Shown here one piece after another: positions 33,410 to 42,802 of a DNA stretch of 64,000 bases. The notes below the pieces were generated by a model. The model saw nothing but the letters and a program-made list of their open reading frames with translations, made no database searches and was not told where the DNA came from. The stretch's first letter is position 1. Each line of letters begins with the position of its first letter. Made by a program: the position numbers and the translations under genes. Source of the DNA: Polyangium sp. 6x1 (lineage in GTDB: Bacteria; Myxococcota_A; Polyangia; Polyangiales; Polyangiaceae); the NCBI RefSeq assembly GCF_029946515.1, contig NZ_JARZHH010000029.1, positions 62,001 through 126,000 on the forward strand. Direction: 5' to 3'.

Positions 33410-33943
33410 TTACCGCGCGAAGAGCACGAGCACGTCGTTCAGCATGCTCACGAGCGACGGCGGCATCCCGCCGTCGCCGAGCGTATCGGCGAACGCGCAG
33501 AGGAGCTGACCCAGCCGCCCGCCCCCGGCGTTCGCCGTCAGGACGAGCACGACCCGGCTCAGATCGATCTGCAAACCATTGGCGGAGAGCGAGAGCGGCG
33601 CGAGCTCGAGCTCCAGGATCGTGCACGTCGCGTGCGTGATCGACGCGAGCTGCGCGACGCCGACGTTCGTCACCGTCCCCATCACGTTCCCCGCGAGGTC
33701 GGTGAGCCTCGCCGTCATCTTCCCGTTCGCGACGAGCTGGCCGCTCTGCGCCACGAAGCTCTCGACCGTCACGGCGCCAGCGAGCTGTCCTGTCACATTG
33801 CCGAACGCGTCCACGAGCGAGCCCGTGACCGGCGCGCTCATGCCGTACGCTCCGCCGGGCTTCGCGGCCTGCACGTCTCCCCCCGCGAGCACGAGCGCGC
33901 CTGCAAGCCCCGCCACCACCCCGAGGGTCGTCCGCCGATCCAT
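33410..33943 (-). CDS. Exported protein of unknown function
   Basis: A 177-aa protein with a basic start (MDRRTTLG) and an Ala/Leu-rich signal peptide ending near VQAA. The mature part is low in charge and rich in Val, Leu and Gly, with repeated strand-like stretches (SLVDAFGNVTGQLAG, TDLAGNVMGTVTN) and two Cys residues. No named domain is recognised. It converges with the SDR gene, 9 bp apart. Start assignment is uncertain; an in-frame ATG lies 18 nt upstream. Confidence 0.6.
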   Translation of the reverse strand: MDRRTTLGVVAGLAGALVLAGGDVQAAKPGGAYGMSAPVTGSLVDAFGNVTGQLAGAVTVESFVAQSGQLVANGKMTARLTDLAGNVMGTVTNVGVAQLASITHATCTILELELAPLSLSANGLQIDLSRVVLVLTANAGGGRLGQLLCAFADTLGDGGMPPSLVSMLNDVLVLFAR

Positions 33944-34052
33944 CCTCCGTCCTTTCCACATGGCGTGCCGGTGCACATACCGGGACGCCCGTGGGGGCCA
34001 TGGCAACCGGCATACCGAGCATCCAGCCTCCTCGGCGCCCTGACGCGCGTTC

Positions 34053-34880
34053 CTAGGAAGCCAGGACGTCCACGAGCGCCGCGCCCACCGCCGAGGCGAA
34101 CGATGCGAGCGTCGCCGGCTCGTCCCAGCGCCGCGCCTCGCGCGGATCGAGCGCGTGGTGCGTCTCCACCAGCACCGAGGGCATCTTCGGCCGCCGGAGC
34201 ACGAAGATCCGCCGCTCGGGCGTGTGCCGGTCGACGAAGACCCCCGGCTCTTCGGGATCGACCGCGTAGAGGTCGCCGTACTCCACGCCCGCGTACGCCG
34301 AAAACCCCGCCTCCCGCATCCGCCGCGCCACGGTTCGCGCGAGCGCGTGGCGCGCCCCCGCGAGCCCGGGCTCCCCCTCGTCCGACCAGAGCACCGAGAA
34401 ACCCGGCGCCGCGAGGTTCACGACGCATTCGCGCCCAGGCTCGGGGTTCCAGCGCTCGCCCGTTTGACCTCGAACGTCCGAGTGCAGGCTCAAGAACACC
34501 TCGGCGCCCCACGTCTCGGCGTCCTCCACGCGGGCCCGGTACTCGACCGGCCCCGGCCCCTCCCGGGCGAGGCGGACGTCGAACGCCCCCGTCGCCCGCA
34601 GCTCCGCGGCGAGCGCGCGGCCCGCGGCCATCGTGAAATCCTGCTCTTCCCGGCAAAAACACGAGGAGTTGCCAGGGTTTCCCGCCGCGCCATGCCCGGG
34701 ATCCACGAAGACACGCCGCACCCCGAACCCTGCTGGAAACCGCGGCGTCAGCACCACGAGCGGCCCGAACGGATCGGGCAGCCGCGCGGCGCGCCCCCCG
34801 CGCTGCAAGGCGACGGCCGTCGTGGCGGCGGCGGCGCCCGCGCCGGCGAGGCCGAGGAGCAGGGAGCGACGCGAGATCAC
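34053..34880 (-). CDS. N-acetylmuramoyl-L-alanine amidase (Amidase_3), probably exported
   Basis: A 275-aa zinc amidase that cleaves the lactyl-Ala bond in peptidoglycan. The N-terminus SRRSLLLGLAG looks like a twin-arginine signal, with Ala-rich continuation. Zinc ligands are H in DPGHGA, E in REEQD and H in SLHSD; the catalytic Glu is in SVLVETHH. The loop CFCREEQ with two nearby Cys is unusual. GTG 34880 places the Tat-like motif at the N-terminus; an upstream in-frame ATG at 34943 would add 21 residues. It probably acts in the periplasm. Confidence 0.8.
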   Translation of the reverse strand: MISRRSLLLGLAGAGAAAATTAVALQRGGRAARLPDPFGPLVVLTPRFPAGFGVRRVFVDPGHGAAGNPGNSSCFCREEQDFTMAAGRALAAELRATGAFDVRLAREGPGPVEYRARVEDAETWGAEVFLSLHSDVRGQTGERWNPEPGRECVVNLAAPGFSVLWSDEGEPGLAGARHALARTVARRMREAGFSAYAGVEYGDLYAVDPEEPGVFVDRHTPERRIFVLRRPKMPSVLVETHHALDPREARRWDEPATLASFASAVGAALVDVLAS

Positions 34881-35056
34881 GCCCCTCGTTCGTAGCCGAC
34901 CGAGCACCTCCGCGCCAAGGTGGCCGCCCCTGCCGGCGCGCACCTCGGAAACCCTCGGCCATGCGCTCGGAGGCGCCGCGCTCCGCCCAAACCCCTTGCC
35001 TTTCGCGGATCCCTCGGGCTATCGCTTCGAGGGAGCCCCAGCGCCCGAGCCTCGTC

Positions 35057-35974
35057 ATGCCCTTCGCGCCTCCGCCCCCCCTGCCCGGCTTCCTCGCCGC
35101 CGACATGCCCCTGCGCCGCCGCGCCTACAGGCTCGAACACGGCGAGGACGCCGGCAAGCTCGTGCATTTCGTCGACCACGGCCCGGAGCGGGCCCGCCCG
35201 GCGCTCTTCGTCCACGGCAACCCCACCTGGTCGTACCTCTGGCGCAAGGTCATCGCCGGTCTGCCCGAGCTACGCTGTATTGCGCCCGACTTGCTCGGGT
35301 TCGGACTCTCCGACAGACTCGCCCGCCTCGAAGACCACTCGGTCGAGCGGCACGCCGCCGCCGTGGCCGAGCTCGTCACCGCCCTCGACCTGAAGGACCT
35401 CGTCCTCGTCGGGCAGGACTGGGGCGGGCCGATCGGCGTCCTCGCCGGCTCGCTCGTGCCCGACCGCGTCGCCGCCGTCGTCCTCGCCAACACCTCCGTC
35501 CTCGTCCCGGCGCGCCCGCGGGGCACCTTGTTCCACCGCTTCGCGCGTGTGCCGGTCCTGAGCGACGTCGTCTTCCGGGGCCTCGGCTTCCCGCAGAACC
35601 TGCTCGCCGCCGCCCAGGGCGATCGCAGCTCGATCCGCGGCGCCACAGCCCGCGCCTACACCTACCCGCTCCGCGGCCTCGCCGACCGCATCGGCCCCCT
35701 CGCCCTGGCGCGGATGGTCCCGGACGGGCCCGATCACCCGAGCCTCCCGGCGCTCCGTCGCGCAGAGGCGTGGATCCTCGGCTTCTCCGGGCCCGTCGCG
35801 CTCGTCTGGGGCGAGCGGGATCCCATCCTCGGCAAAGCCCTCGCGCGCCACCAGCGAGCGTTCCCGCGCGCGACGGTCACGGCCACCCAGGCGGGCCACT
35901 TCCTCCAGGAAGAGGTGCCCGACGAGATCGCCGCGTCCGTGGAGGACGTCATCGAGCGGCTTCGGCGGCGCTAG
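35057..35974 (+). CDS. Haloalkane dehalogenase-like alpha/beta hydrolase
   Basis: A 305-aa protein with the haloalkane dehalogenase layout: HGNPTWSYLWRK (N55, halide-binding in subfamily II), nucleophile Asp D121 in GQDWGG with halide-binding W122, the acid in WGERDPIL, and His in QAGHFLQEE. The Asp nucleophile separates it from esterases. Relatives include epoxide hydrolases and proteins without dehalogenase activity, so the substrate is open. The start is ATG 35057. The divergent amidase is 176 bp away. Confidence 0.8.
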   Translation: MPFAPPPPLPGFLAADMPLRRRAYRLEHGEDAGKLVHFVDHGPERARPALFVHGNPTWSYLWRKVIAGLPELRCIAPDLLGFGLSDRLARLEDHSVERHAAAVAELVTALDLKDLVLVGQDWGGPIGVLAGSLVPDRVAAVVLANTSVLVPARPRGTLFHRFARVPVLSDVVFRGLGFPQNLLAAAQGDRSSIRGATARAYTYPLRGLADRIGPLALARMVPDGPDHPSLPALRRAEAWILGFSGPVALVWGERDPILGKALARHQRAFPRATVTATQAGHFLQEEVPDEIAASVEDVIERLRRR

Positions 35975-36051
35975 CAGGTTTGCGTCTCCTGGAGTAGGTT
36001 CCCGCGTCCGCGAAGCGGCCGTGAGCGCCGCTTCTCTTTGGAGAGCCCACC

Positions 36052-38379
36052 GTGACGACGACAAGGCGCCCGGAAGAGCGCGAAGAGAGCGCGGCCCAGA
36101 ACTTCATCCGGGCCATCATCAGCGAGGACCTCGAGAAGGGGCGCCACACGAAGGTGGTGACCCGCTTCCCGCCCGAGCCGAACGGCTACCTCCACATCGG
36201 CCATGCGAAGGCCATCTGCACGAACTTCGGCCTCGCCCGCGAGTTCGGCGGCGTCTGCCACCTCCGCATGGACGACACGAACCCCACGACGGAGGACGTC
36301 GAGTACGTCGAGAACATCCAGCGCGACGTCCGCTGGCTCGGCTTCGACTGGGGCGACAAGCTGTTCTACGCGTCCGACTACTTCGAGCGCCTCTACCAGT
36401 TCGCGGTCGAGCTCATCAAGAAGGGCAAGGCCTACGTCGACAGCCTGAGCGAAGCCGAGATCCGCGAGTACCGCGGCACGGTGAACGAGCCGGGCAAGCC
36501 GAGCCCCTACCGCGACCGTTCGGTCGCGGAGAACCTCGACCTCTTCGAGCGCATGCGCAAGGGCGAGTTCGCCGAGGGCGCGCACGTCGTGCGCATGAAG
36601 GGCGACCTCGCCTCGCCCAACATGAAGATGCGCGACTGGCCGATGTACCGCATCAAGCGGGCGCACCACTACCGCACGGGCGACGCCTGGTGCATCTACC
36701 CGCTCTACGATTTCGCGCACAGCCTCTCGGACGCGATCGAGGGCATCACGCACTCGATCTGCACGCTCGAGTTCGACAACAACCGCGCGCTCTACGACTG
36801 GTTCGTGGAGAACGTCGACGTGCCCGCGCGGCCGCGGCAATACGAGTTCGCGCGGCTCAACATCACGTACACCGTGATGAGCAAGCGCAAGCTGCTCGAG
36901 CTCGTGAAAGGCGGTCTCGTGCGCGGCTGGGACGATCCGCGCATGCCGACGCTCGCGGGCATGCGCCGCCGCGGCATCACGCCCGAGTCCTTGCGCGCCT
37001 TCTGCGAGGAGATCGGCGTCGCAAAGACGAACAGCACCGTCGAGGTCGAGAAGTTCGAATCCTGCATCCGCGCCGACCTCGATCGTCGCGCCGGCCGCGT
37101 GATGGCCGTGCTCCGGCCGATCAAGGTGGTCCTCGAGAACTACCCCGAAGGCAAGGTGGAGGAGTTCGAGGCGCCGCTCTTCCCGGACGAGCCCAGCAAG
37201 GGCGGCACCCGGAAGATCCCGTTCTCACGGGAGCTCTTCATCGAGCGCGACGATTTTTCCCTCGATCCGCCGGACAAGTGGTTCCGCCTCGCGCCAGGCC
37301 GCGAGGTGCGGCTGCGCTACGCGTACATCGTCACGTGCAAGGACGTCGTGCGCGACCCCGCGACCGGCGAGGTGACCGAGATCCGCTGCACGTACGATCC
37401 CGAGACGCGCGAAGGCGCAGCGCAAGCCGGCAAGAAGGTGAAAGGCACGCTGCACTGGGTGAGCGCAGCGCACGCACTGCGAGCCGAAGTGCGGCTCTAC
37501 GACCGGCTCTTCCGCGACGAACGGCCGGATCTCGTGGAGGAAGGCCAGGACTGGAAAGCAGGGCTCAACCCCGAGTCGCTCGTGACGATCCCAAACGCCG
37601 CCGTCGAGCCGAGCCTCGCCTCAGCCGAAGGCGGAAAACATTTCCAGTTCGAGCGCCAAGGTTTCTTCTTCGTCGACCCGATCGACACGAAGCCCGGCGC
37701 CCCCGTCTTCAACCGCACGGTCTCACTCAAGGATTCCTGGGCAAAGATCGCCGAGCCGAAGCAAGAGGCGCCAAAGGCAAAGAAGGCCGACGAAGCAAAG
37801 CCCGCCGTGAAAACGAGCCCAGAGGAGCGCCTCGGAAAGCTCTCCCCGGAAGCACGAGCGATCGCCGAGGGGCTCGAGTCCCGAGGCCTCAGCCGCGAAG
37901 ACGCCATCGTCCTCGCCGAAGACGCAGACCTCCGCGCCTTCTACGAGCAAGCCATCGCAGCGCACCCCGGCCCAAAGACCGTCGCAAGTCTCGTCGTGAA
38001 CGAGCTCGCCCGCAAGCTCGACGGCAAGAAGCCAAGCGCACTCCCCTTCAGCGGAGCAGCCCTCGGCGAGCTCGCCTCGCTCATCGACGACCGCACCATC
38101 ACGCCCACCATCGCAAAGGAAGTCCTCACCGAGATGCTCACGAACGGCGAAGCCCCACGCGCCATCGTCGAGCGCAAAGGCATGCGCCAAGTCGCGGACA
38201 CCTCCACACTCGAGCCGATCGTGGACAAAGTCCTCGCCGAGAGCCCAAACGAAGTGAAGCGCTACAAGGAGGGCAACACCAAGCTCCTCGGCTTCTTCGT
38301 CGGCAAAGTGATGAAAGCATCCAACGGCAAGGCCAACGCCGAGCGCGTGAACGAGCTGTTGCTGAAGAAGCTCGGTTGA
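36052..38379 (+). CDS. Glutaminyl-tRNA synthetase with C-terminal GatB/YqeY-like domain
   Basis: A 775-aa class I synthetase that charges tRNA-Gln. Class signature HIGH is at 48-51 and the KMSKS equivalent VMSKR at 275-279; the anticodon-binding beta-barrels run to about residue 560. After a Lys/Ala-rich linker, about 595-775 form a YqeY/GatB-tail-like helical domain ([35 protein letters not shown]), as in Deinococcus GlnRS, where it aids tRNA binding. The start is GTG 36052. Repeat copy E begins a few bp after the stop. Confidence 0.95.
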   Translation: MTTTRRPEEREESAAQNFIRAIISEDLEKGRHTKVVTRFPPEPNGYLHIGHAKAICTNFGLAREFGGVCHLRMDDTNPTTEDVEYVENIQRDVRWLGFDWGDKLFYASDYFERLYQFAVELIKKGKAYVDSLSEAEIREYRGTVNEPGKPSPYRDRSVAENLDLFERMRKGEFAEGAHVVRMKGDLASPNMKMRDWPMYRIKRAHHYRTGDAWCIYPLYDFAHSLSDAIEGITHSICTLEFDNNRALYDWFVENVDVPARPRQYEFARLNITYTVMSKRKLLELVKGGLVRGWDDPRMPTLAGMRRRGITPESLRAFCEEIGVAKTNSTVEVEKFESCIRADLDRRAGRVMAVLRPIKVVLENYPEGKVEEFEAPLFPDEPSKGGTRKIPFSRELFIERDDFSLDPPDKWFRLAPGREVRLRYAYIVTCKDVVRDPATGEVTEIRCTYDPETREGAAQAGKKVKGTLHWVSAAHALRAEVRLYDRLFRDERPDLVEEGQDWKAGLNPESLVTIPNAAVEPSLASAEGGKHFQFERQGFFFVDPIDTKPGAPVFNRTVSLKDSWAKIAEPKQEAPKAKKADEAKPAVKTSPEERLGKLSPEARAIAEGLESRGLSREDAIVLAEDADLRAFYEQAIAAHPGPKTVASLVVNELARKLDGKKPSALPFSGAALGELASLIDDRTITPTIAKEVLTEMLTNGEAPRAIVERKGMRQVADTSTLEPIVDKVLAESPNEVKRYKEGNTKLLGFFVGKVMKASNGKANAERVNELLLKKLG

Positions 38380-38384
38380 CGTTC

Positions 38385-38688
38385 CCCTCCTCGGGGAGGC
38401 GCCACGCCGGGGCGCTGCCCCGGGCCCCGCGGGGGCTATTCGCCCCTCGACCCGAACCAGGGCCAGCCCTGGACCTTTTGGGGACGAACTGCGCGATGCG
38501 CAGTTCGTCCCACAGGCCGCCGCTGGTACCTTGCTTGGCAGGATCGCCCGCTAGTCTTGACCTGGCCCGTTCGATGAACTGCGCATCGCGCAGTTCATCG
38601 ACCCCGAGTCCAGCGCTTGCGCTGGTCCAGGTCCAGGAGCGGACAGCTCCTGGTGGGGCCTGGGGCAAAGCCCCAGCGAGACGCCGCC
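38385..38688. repeat. Dispersed palindromic repeat, copy E
   Basis: The most complete simple copy, 300 bp: X arm (GGGGCGCTGCCCC, AGGGCCAGCCCT, GAACTGCGC/GCGCAGTTC), a spacer with CTTGGCAGGATCGCCCG, and Y arm (GATGAACTGCGC/GCGCAGTTCATC, CCAGCGCTTGCGCTGG, GGAGCGGACAGCTCC, TGGGGCAAAGCCCCA). It fills the whole gap between the convergent glnS and methyltransferase genes and could act as a bidirectional terminator. No gene is seen here. Confidence 0.85.
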
Positions 38689-38689
38689 C

Positions 38690-39532
38690 CTACGGCTTCA
38701 CGAACTTCAGCACGAAGCGATCGCTCGTCCCGCGCAGCTCGCCTGCCTTCATCGGCGACGCGTTCCAGTCGCGTGTGTCCTTCTCGTTTCGCAGGAAGCT
38801 TGCTTCGCCGGCGAGCTTGAAGCCTGCGCGCTCCACCTCTTCGCGCAGCGTCTTTTCTTCGATTCGGTGCGTCGTTTGCGCTTCGGAGGTGCCGCTGCCT
38901 GCCTTTGCGCTGTGGTCGACGATTCCGTACACGCCGCCCGGGCGTAGGGCTTGGAAGATCGTCTTGTTCATCTTGTCGCGGTCGGTCTTCATCCAGATCG
39001 TGTCGTGATAGAAGAGGACCATCACCACGGCGTCGAGCTCCTTTGCTTCGGGCGGTAGTGGCTCGTCGAACTCGCGGTCTACGCGGACCACGTTCTTCAT
39101 CACGGGTTTTTGGAGCCGCTCGGCCCAGGGTTTTTCTGCGAACCGCTCCAGGATGAACTTCGAGTTCTGCCCGTAGACCTTGCCTGCTTCTCCGACGGTC
39201 CGGGCGAGAAGCTCGGCTGTGTAGCCTCCGCCGGCTGCGATCTCGGCGACCTTCATGCCGGGGCGGATGTCCAGGAAGGCGAGCAGCTCTGCTGGCTTTC
39301 GACCTGCGTCGAGGGCGCGATCTGCTTCGGCTCGGTCGGGCGCGGCGACGATGGCGGCGATCGCTGCGGGGATGTTTCCGCTTGCGGCTGGCTTCTCGGC
39401 TGTGGGCGTCGTGGTGGTGGTTTGCGGGGGGGTCTCCTCGGTCTTGGCCGTCTCTGCGGGCGGCTGCGAGCTGCCGCAGGCGACGACGAGGGCGGCGAGG
39501 GGCACGAGCAGGTATCCAGGGAGCAAACGCAT
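38690..39532 (-). CDS. Lipoprotein with class I SAM-methyltransferase fold
   Basis: A 280-aa protein with signal MRLLPGYLLVPLAALVVAC (lipobox VVAC) and a Thr/Pro-rich spacer to about residue 55. The rest is a Rossmann-like methyltransferase domain: MKVAEIAAGGGYTAELLA (motif I), then VVMVLFYHDTIW and a late LRPGGVYGIVDHS strand. The arrangement resembles a family of predicted exported methyltransferases. SAM is not known to be available in the periplasm, so the role is unclear. ATG 39532 matches the signal peptide. Confidence 0.8.
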   Translation of the reverse strand: MRLLPGYLLVPLAALVVACGSSQPPAETAKTEETPPQTTTTTPTAEKPAASGNIPAAIAAIVAAPDRAEADRALDAGRKPAELLAFLDIRPGMKVAEIAAGGGYTAELLARTVGEAGKVYGQNSKFILERFAEKPWAERLQKPVMKNVVRVDREFDEPLPPEAKELDAVVMVLFYHDTIWMKTDRDKMNKTIFQALRPGGVYGIVDHSAKAGSGTSEAQTTHRIEEKTLREEVERAGFKLAGEASFLRNEKDTRDWNASPMKAGELRGTSDRFVLKFVKP

Positions 39533-39580
39533 GCGGCGCACGCTAGCGCGGAGGGCGCGGGCCGGTCTACCCTGCGGCGC

Positions 39581-40426
39581 GTGATCGCCTGGGATCCGCG
39601 GTTCTTCCGGAAGAGCCCCCTCTATTGGCCCGTCTCGGACGCTGCGACGTGCTTCGAACGCGTTCTCGAATGGCCGTCCGTCGAGGCTGTGGATGCGACG
39701 CTCTCCGAGACGGCGGGTGTCCACTTTCGCTTGCAGCCGCCGCGCCCTCGCCGTGGGCGCCGCCGTGGGCCGGTCGACCCGTCTTCGCTCTACGACACCC
39801 GCATCAGCGTCGAGGGGTGGGTCCCGACGCGTTCTTTGAACTGGCACGACTTTCTGAATGCGCTCGTCTGGGCCTCGTTTCCGACGAGCAAGCGCGCGCT
39901 GCATGCCCGGCTGCACCGGATATCCTTGGAGCGGCTCGGCGATGCGCCGAAGGCGCTCCCGGATCGACGCACGCGTGAGCAGGATGGGCTCGCGATCCTC
40001 GACGAGGGCAGCTTGCTCCTGCTCGTCACCGAGGCGCGCGCCTCCGCGATCGCGGCGGCGCTCGAGGCGCGGGACGTATCGGCCGTGCAAGATGTGATGG
40101 CCGAAGGCGACGCCGTCGCCCTTGTCTTCGGCCATGCGCTCTACGAGAGCCTCTTGCCGGACGAGCGCCGGTCGATATGGGCGATGGTCGCCTTGCTTCC
40201 CTGCCGTGGGCCCTTGCCGACCGATCGCCGCGGCTGCGTTCGGCTCGCGGATGCGCGCCTGACGGAGCTCCTCACGAGCCCGGGGACGTTCGCGCGGCCC
40301 GAGACGTTCCGGAGCCTGCCGCTCGACGAGCGCGTGCTTTGCGGAGGGCCCCTTCTTCGAGGACAGCCTGGCGGCGAGAGCTCGGAGGCATCGGGATCAC
40401 CCCTGCGCGTGGCCTTCGGGGCGTGA
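39581..40426 (+). CDS. DUF3025 protein
   Basis: A 281-aa DUF3025-family protein, recognised by WDPRFF near the N-terminus, ISVEGWVPTRSLNWHDFLNALVWASFP (the most conserved block; described here by position about 72-98), and ALVFGHALYESLL. The family is of unknown function and cytoplasmic. The start is GTG 39581. The last 15 codons are made of the first unit of a 42-bp tandem repeat, so the natural C-terminus has probably been replaced by repeat-encoded residues. Confidence 0.8.
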   Translation: MIAWDPRFFRKSPLYWPVSDAATCFERVLEWPSVEAVDATLSETAGVHFRLQPPRPRRGRRRGPVDPSSLYDTRISVEGWVPTRSLNWHDFLNALVWASFPTSKRALHARLHRISLERLGDAPKALPDRRTREQDGLAILDEGSLLLLVTEARASAIAAALEARDVSAVQDVMAEGDAVALVFGHALYESLLPDERRSIWAMVALLPCRGPLPTDRRGCVRLADARLTELLTSPGTFARPETFRSLPLDERVLCGGPLLRGQPGGESSEASGSPLRVAFGA

Positions 40427-40741
40427 GAGGCATCGGGATCACCCCTGCGCGTGGTCGACGGGGCATCGGAGGCATCGCCATCACCCCGACGCGCTGTCGA
40501 CGGGGTTTGGGCGGGGTCGCCTTGCTCCCTCGTGTGCTGTCGACGGGGCGTGAGAGGCATCGGGATCATCCCTCGCGTGCCGTCGACCGGGCCTCGGAGG
40601 CATCGGCATCACCCCAACGTGCTGTCGACCGGACCTCGGAGACATCGGCATCACCCCAACGCGCTGTCGACCGGACCTCGGAGGCATCGCCATCACCCCG
40701 ACGTGCTGTCGACAGGACCTCGGGGTGGTCGCCTTGCCGTT
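40384..40741. repeat. 42-bp tandem repeat (minisatellite), about 8.5 units
   Basis: Units of 42-43 bp start at 40384, 40426, 40468, 40510, 40553, 40596, 40638, 40680 and 40722 (partial). The consensus begins GGAGGCATCGGCATCACCCC and each unit has GTCGAC near its end. Units 6-8 are almost identical. The array begins inside the DUF3025 gene and fills most of the 420-bp gap to the next gene. Because 42 is a multiple of 3 it stays open in several frames, but no ribosome-binding site supports a gene. Confidence 0.85.
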
Positions 40742-40845
40742 CCCGTTGTGCTTTTCGCAGTGCCACTGCATCCGCTCGCGACCTGTTGCTGAAGCTTGAC
40801 CGTACGGACGGACGACCTTTAGCGTAGGTGTTGAGGAGGTGTCCT

Positions 40846-41469
40846 GTGGAGCAAAATAGCCGTTCGGGTTCGCGGGCTTCTTGGGGGCGTATGGGAGCTG
40901 CGGTGTGCGCGGGGGCGATTGCGGCGACGGCGTTCGGTGCGGCGAGGCCCGCCGAGGGCGGGCCTCCTGGAGGTGGGCTTCCCGCGGGCGGGGTCCCTGC
41001 TGCACTCCAGCGCCTCGTCGACCAGGCGGACATCGAGAAGCTGACCTACTGTTATGCCGAGGCGACCGACACCATCGGGCGAGGCGACCTCGAAGGCGGG
41101 CGCAGCCTGTACCAACAATGCTTCACGCCGAACGCCGTCATCGCGGCGTATTACCCCGGCGATGATCCCAATGGCCCCCCCAGCCTGATCTCCGGCCCGT
41201 CCGAGTGGGCGGACGTCGCGCAGGGCGAGTTCCTCAACTCCGGCTACGTCTCGACGCAGCACTTGAACGGCAACGTCGTCATCAACGTGCAAGGCAACAC
41301 GGGGACGATGAAGACCTACCTCCAGGCGACACACTTCCTCGTGCCGAACAGCTCCGCCGAGGTCGCGCACGGCTGGTACGACGACATCGTCGTTCGCACG
41401 CCGCACGGCTGGAAGATCGCCAAGCGCACGCTGCATCTCCAGAGCTTCATGCGTGTCGAGTCGCCCTGA
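40846..41469 (+). CDS. SnoaL-like protein with N-terminal export signal
   Basis: A 207-aa NTF2-fold protein. The first ~45 residues include RMGAAVCAGAIAATAFGAA, a probable signal peptide, and a Gly/Pro-rich stretch. The SnoaL-like domain starts ALQRLVDQADIEKLTYCYAEATD and ends HGWYDDIVVRTPHGWKIAKRTL, the pattern of dehydratase or isomerase-like members such as the scytalone/bile acid dehydratase group. GTG 40846 is chosen because GAGGAGG lies 6 nt upstream. Substrate unknown; probably periplasmic. Confidence 0.75.
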   Translation: MEQNSRSGSRASWGRMGAAVCAGAIAATAFGAARPAEGGPPGGGLPAGGVPAALQRLVDQADIEKLTYCYAEATDTIGRGDLEGGRSLYQQCFTPNAVIAAYYPGDDPNGPPSLISGPSEWADVAQGEFLNSGYVSTQHLNGNVVINVQGNTGTMKTYLQATHFLVPNSSAEVAHGWYDDIVVRTPHGWKIAKRTLHLQSFMRVESP

Positions 41470-41492
41470 CGTAGTGTAAGAAGGACCTGGGG

Positions 41493-41511
41493 GGGGTCGC
41501 TGCGCGACCCC
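41493..41511. terminator. Hairpin after the SnoaL-like gene
   Basis: GGGGTCGC (41493-41500) pairs perfectly with GCGACCCC (41504-41511) over a 3-nt loop, 24 bp after the stop codon. There is no U-tract. Confidence 0.5.
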
Positions 41512-41545
41512 GGATCACGGCGCGCATCGACGAGGTTTTCCTTTC

Positions 41546-42721
41546 ATGCCACTTTCCAACGACGAGCACGGCTGCCAGTACGAATTCTTCTTTCAGACGT
41601 CCCGGGACCTCCTTTGCGTGTTCCGTGAAGACGGGCGCCTGCTCCGCACCAACGAGGCCTTCCGGACCACGCTCGGGTATTCCGAGGCGTCGCTCGTGGA
41701 CGAGGACTTCGGGCGGCTCGTGGTCCCCGAGGACGTCGCGCCGCTGCACGCGTTCCTGCGCTCGAGCGCGGACGAGCTCAAGCTCAATGCGCGGTTCTTG
41801 AACCGGGACCTGAGCCACCGGGCGCTCTTGTTCTTGCTGCGCCGCCTCGGCGGGAAGGTGTACGGCACCGGGATCGAGGTCGAGGCGCAGGGGCCCGTGG
41901 ACGAATGGCAACGGCGGCGGGACCTGCTCCAGAAGATGCAAGTGACGGGTCGCGTCGGAGGCTGGGACGTCGATCTCGCGACGTCGACCCAGTACTGGAC
42001 CGAGGAGACGTACCGCATCCACGAGCTGCCCGTCGGGTTCGATCCGAACGTCGACGTGTCGTTTTACACGCCCGAGCATCAGCCGATCATCGGGGCGGCC
42101 TTCGAGGCATGCGCCCGCGAGGGCAAACCTTACGATCTCCAATTGCAGATCATCACGGCGAAGGGCAACCGGATCTGGGTGCGCACGTCGGGCACGGCCA
42201 TCCTGGAGAACGGCAAGGTGACGCGGGTCATCGGGGCCTTCCAGGACATCGACGACTACAAACGCCGCGAGATCGAGCTCGAGGAGAAGCTCGAAATCAT
42301 CGAGAAGCAGCGGTCGGAGATCCACGCGCTCTCGGTGCCGATCATCCAGGTATGGGACGACGTGCTCGCGCTCCCGGTCATGGGCGAGGTCGAGCAGGCG
42401 CGCGCGGACGACATGACGGCGCGGCTGCTCGACGCGGTTGTCGCGAACGGGGCGCGGTTCGTGATCCTGGACCTGACCGGCGTGGAGTCCGTGGACGAGG
42501 GCACGGCGGAGCGGCTCACGCGCATCCTGCGCGCCATCCGGCTCCTCGGCGCCGAGGGCTTCGTCACGGGGATCCGCCCGGGTCTCGCGCAGACGTTCAT
42601 CCAGTGCCTCGGGGGCGGGTTCGACGGCGTGACGACGCTCCGGAACCTGCGCGAAGCCATCCAGGTATGCATGCGGCGCGTGGACGGCCCTCGGGCGCGC
42701 GCCAGGTCATCCGCACGTTGA
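41546..42721 (+). CDS. PAS-PAS-STAS signalling protein (RsbR-like)
   Basis: A 391-aa cytoplasmic sensor. Two PAS domains (about residues 10-120 and 135-245, the second with GRVGGWDVDL and VIGAFQDIDDYKRRE) lead by a coiled-coil to a C-terminal STAS domain (about 265-380) with VPIIQVWDDVLALPVMGEV and VILDLTGVESVDEGTAERL. This is the layout of RsbR-type stressosome proteins; the usual phosphorylated residue region reads DEGTA. No RsbS or RsbT gene is adjacent. The STAS domain suggests control of a sigma-factor or kinase partner elsewhere. Confidence 0.85.
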   Translation: MPLSNDEHGCQYEFFFQTSRDLLCVFREDGRLLRTNEAFRTTLGYSEASLVDEDFGRLVVPEDVAPLHAFLRSSADELKLNARFLNRDLSHRALLFLLRRLGGKVYGTGIEVEAQGPVDEWQRRRDLLQKMQVTGRVGGWDVDLATSTQYWTEETYRIHELPVGFDPNVDVSFYTPEHQPIIGAAFEACAREGKPYDLQLQIITAKGNRIWVRTSGTAILENGKVTRVIGAFQDIDDYKRREIELEEKLEIIEKQRSEIHALSVPIIQVWDDVLALPVMGEVEQARADDMTARLLDAVVANGARFVILDLTGVESVDEGTAERLTRILRAIRLLGAEGFVTGIRPGLAQTFIQCLGGGFDGVTTLRNLREAIQVCMRRVDGPRARARSSAR

Positions 42722-42802
42722 CAGCCGGATGCGGCCGGGCATCATGGGCGGGTCCCCCAAACCCGTCCGCGCCTCCCTCCCAGGCCGGGAACGAGGAATC
42801 CC

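Noticed and set aside
40384-40741. CRISPR-like array
   Set aside because: Units are contiguous 42-43-bp repeats with no unique spacers and no cas genes nearby; it is a minisatellite.
40451-40827. Proteins encoded by the minisatellite in several frames
   Set aside because: A repeat of length divisible by 3 stays open in many frames; no start context or homology supports translation.
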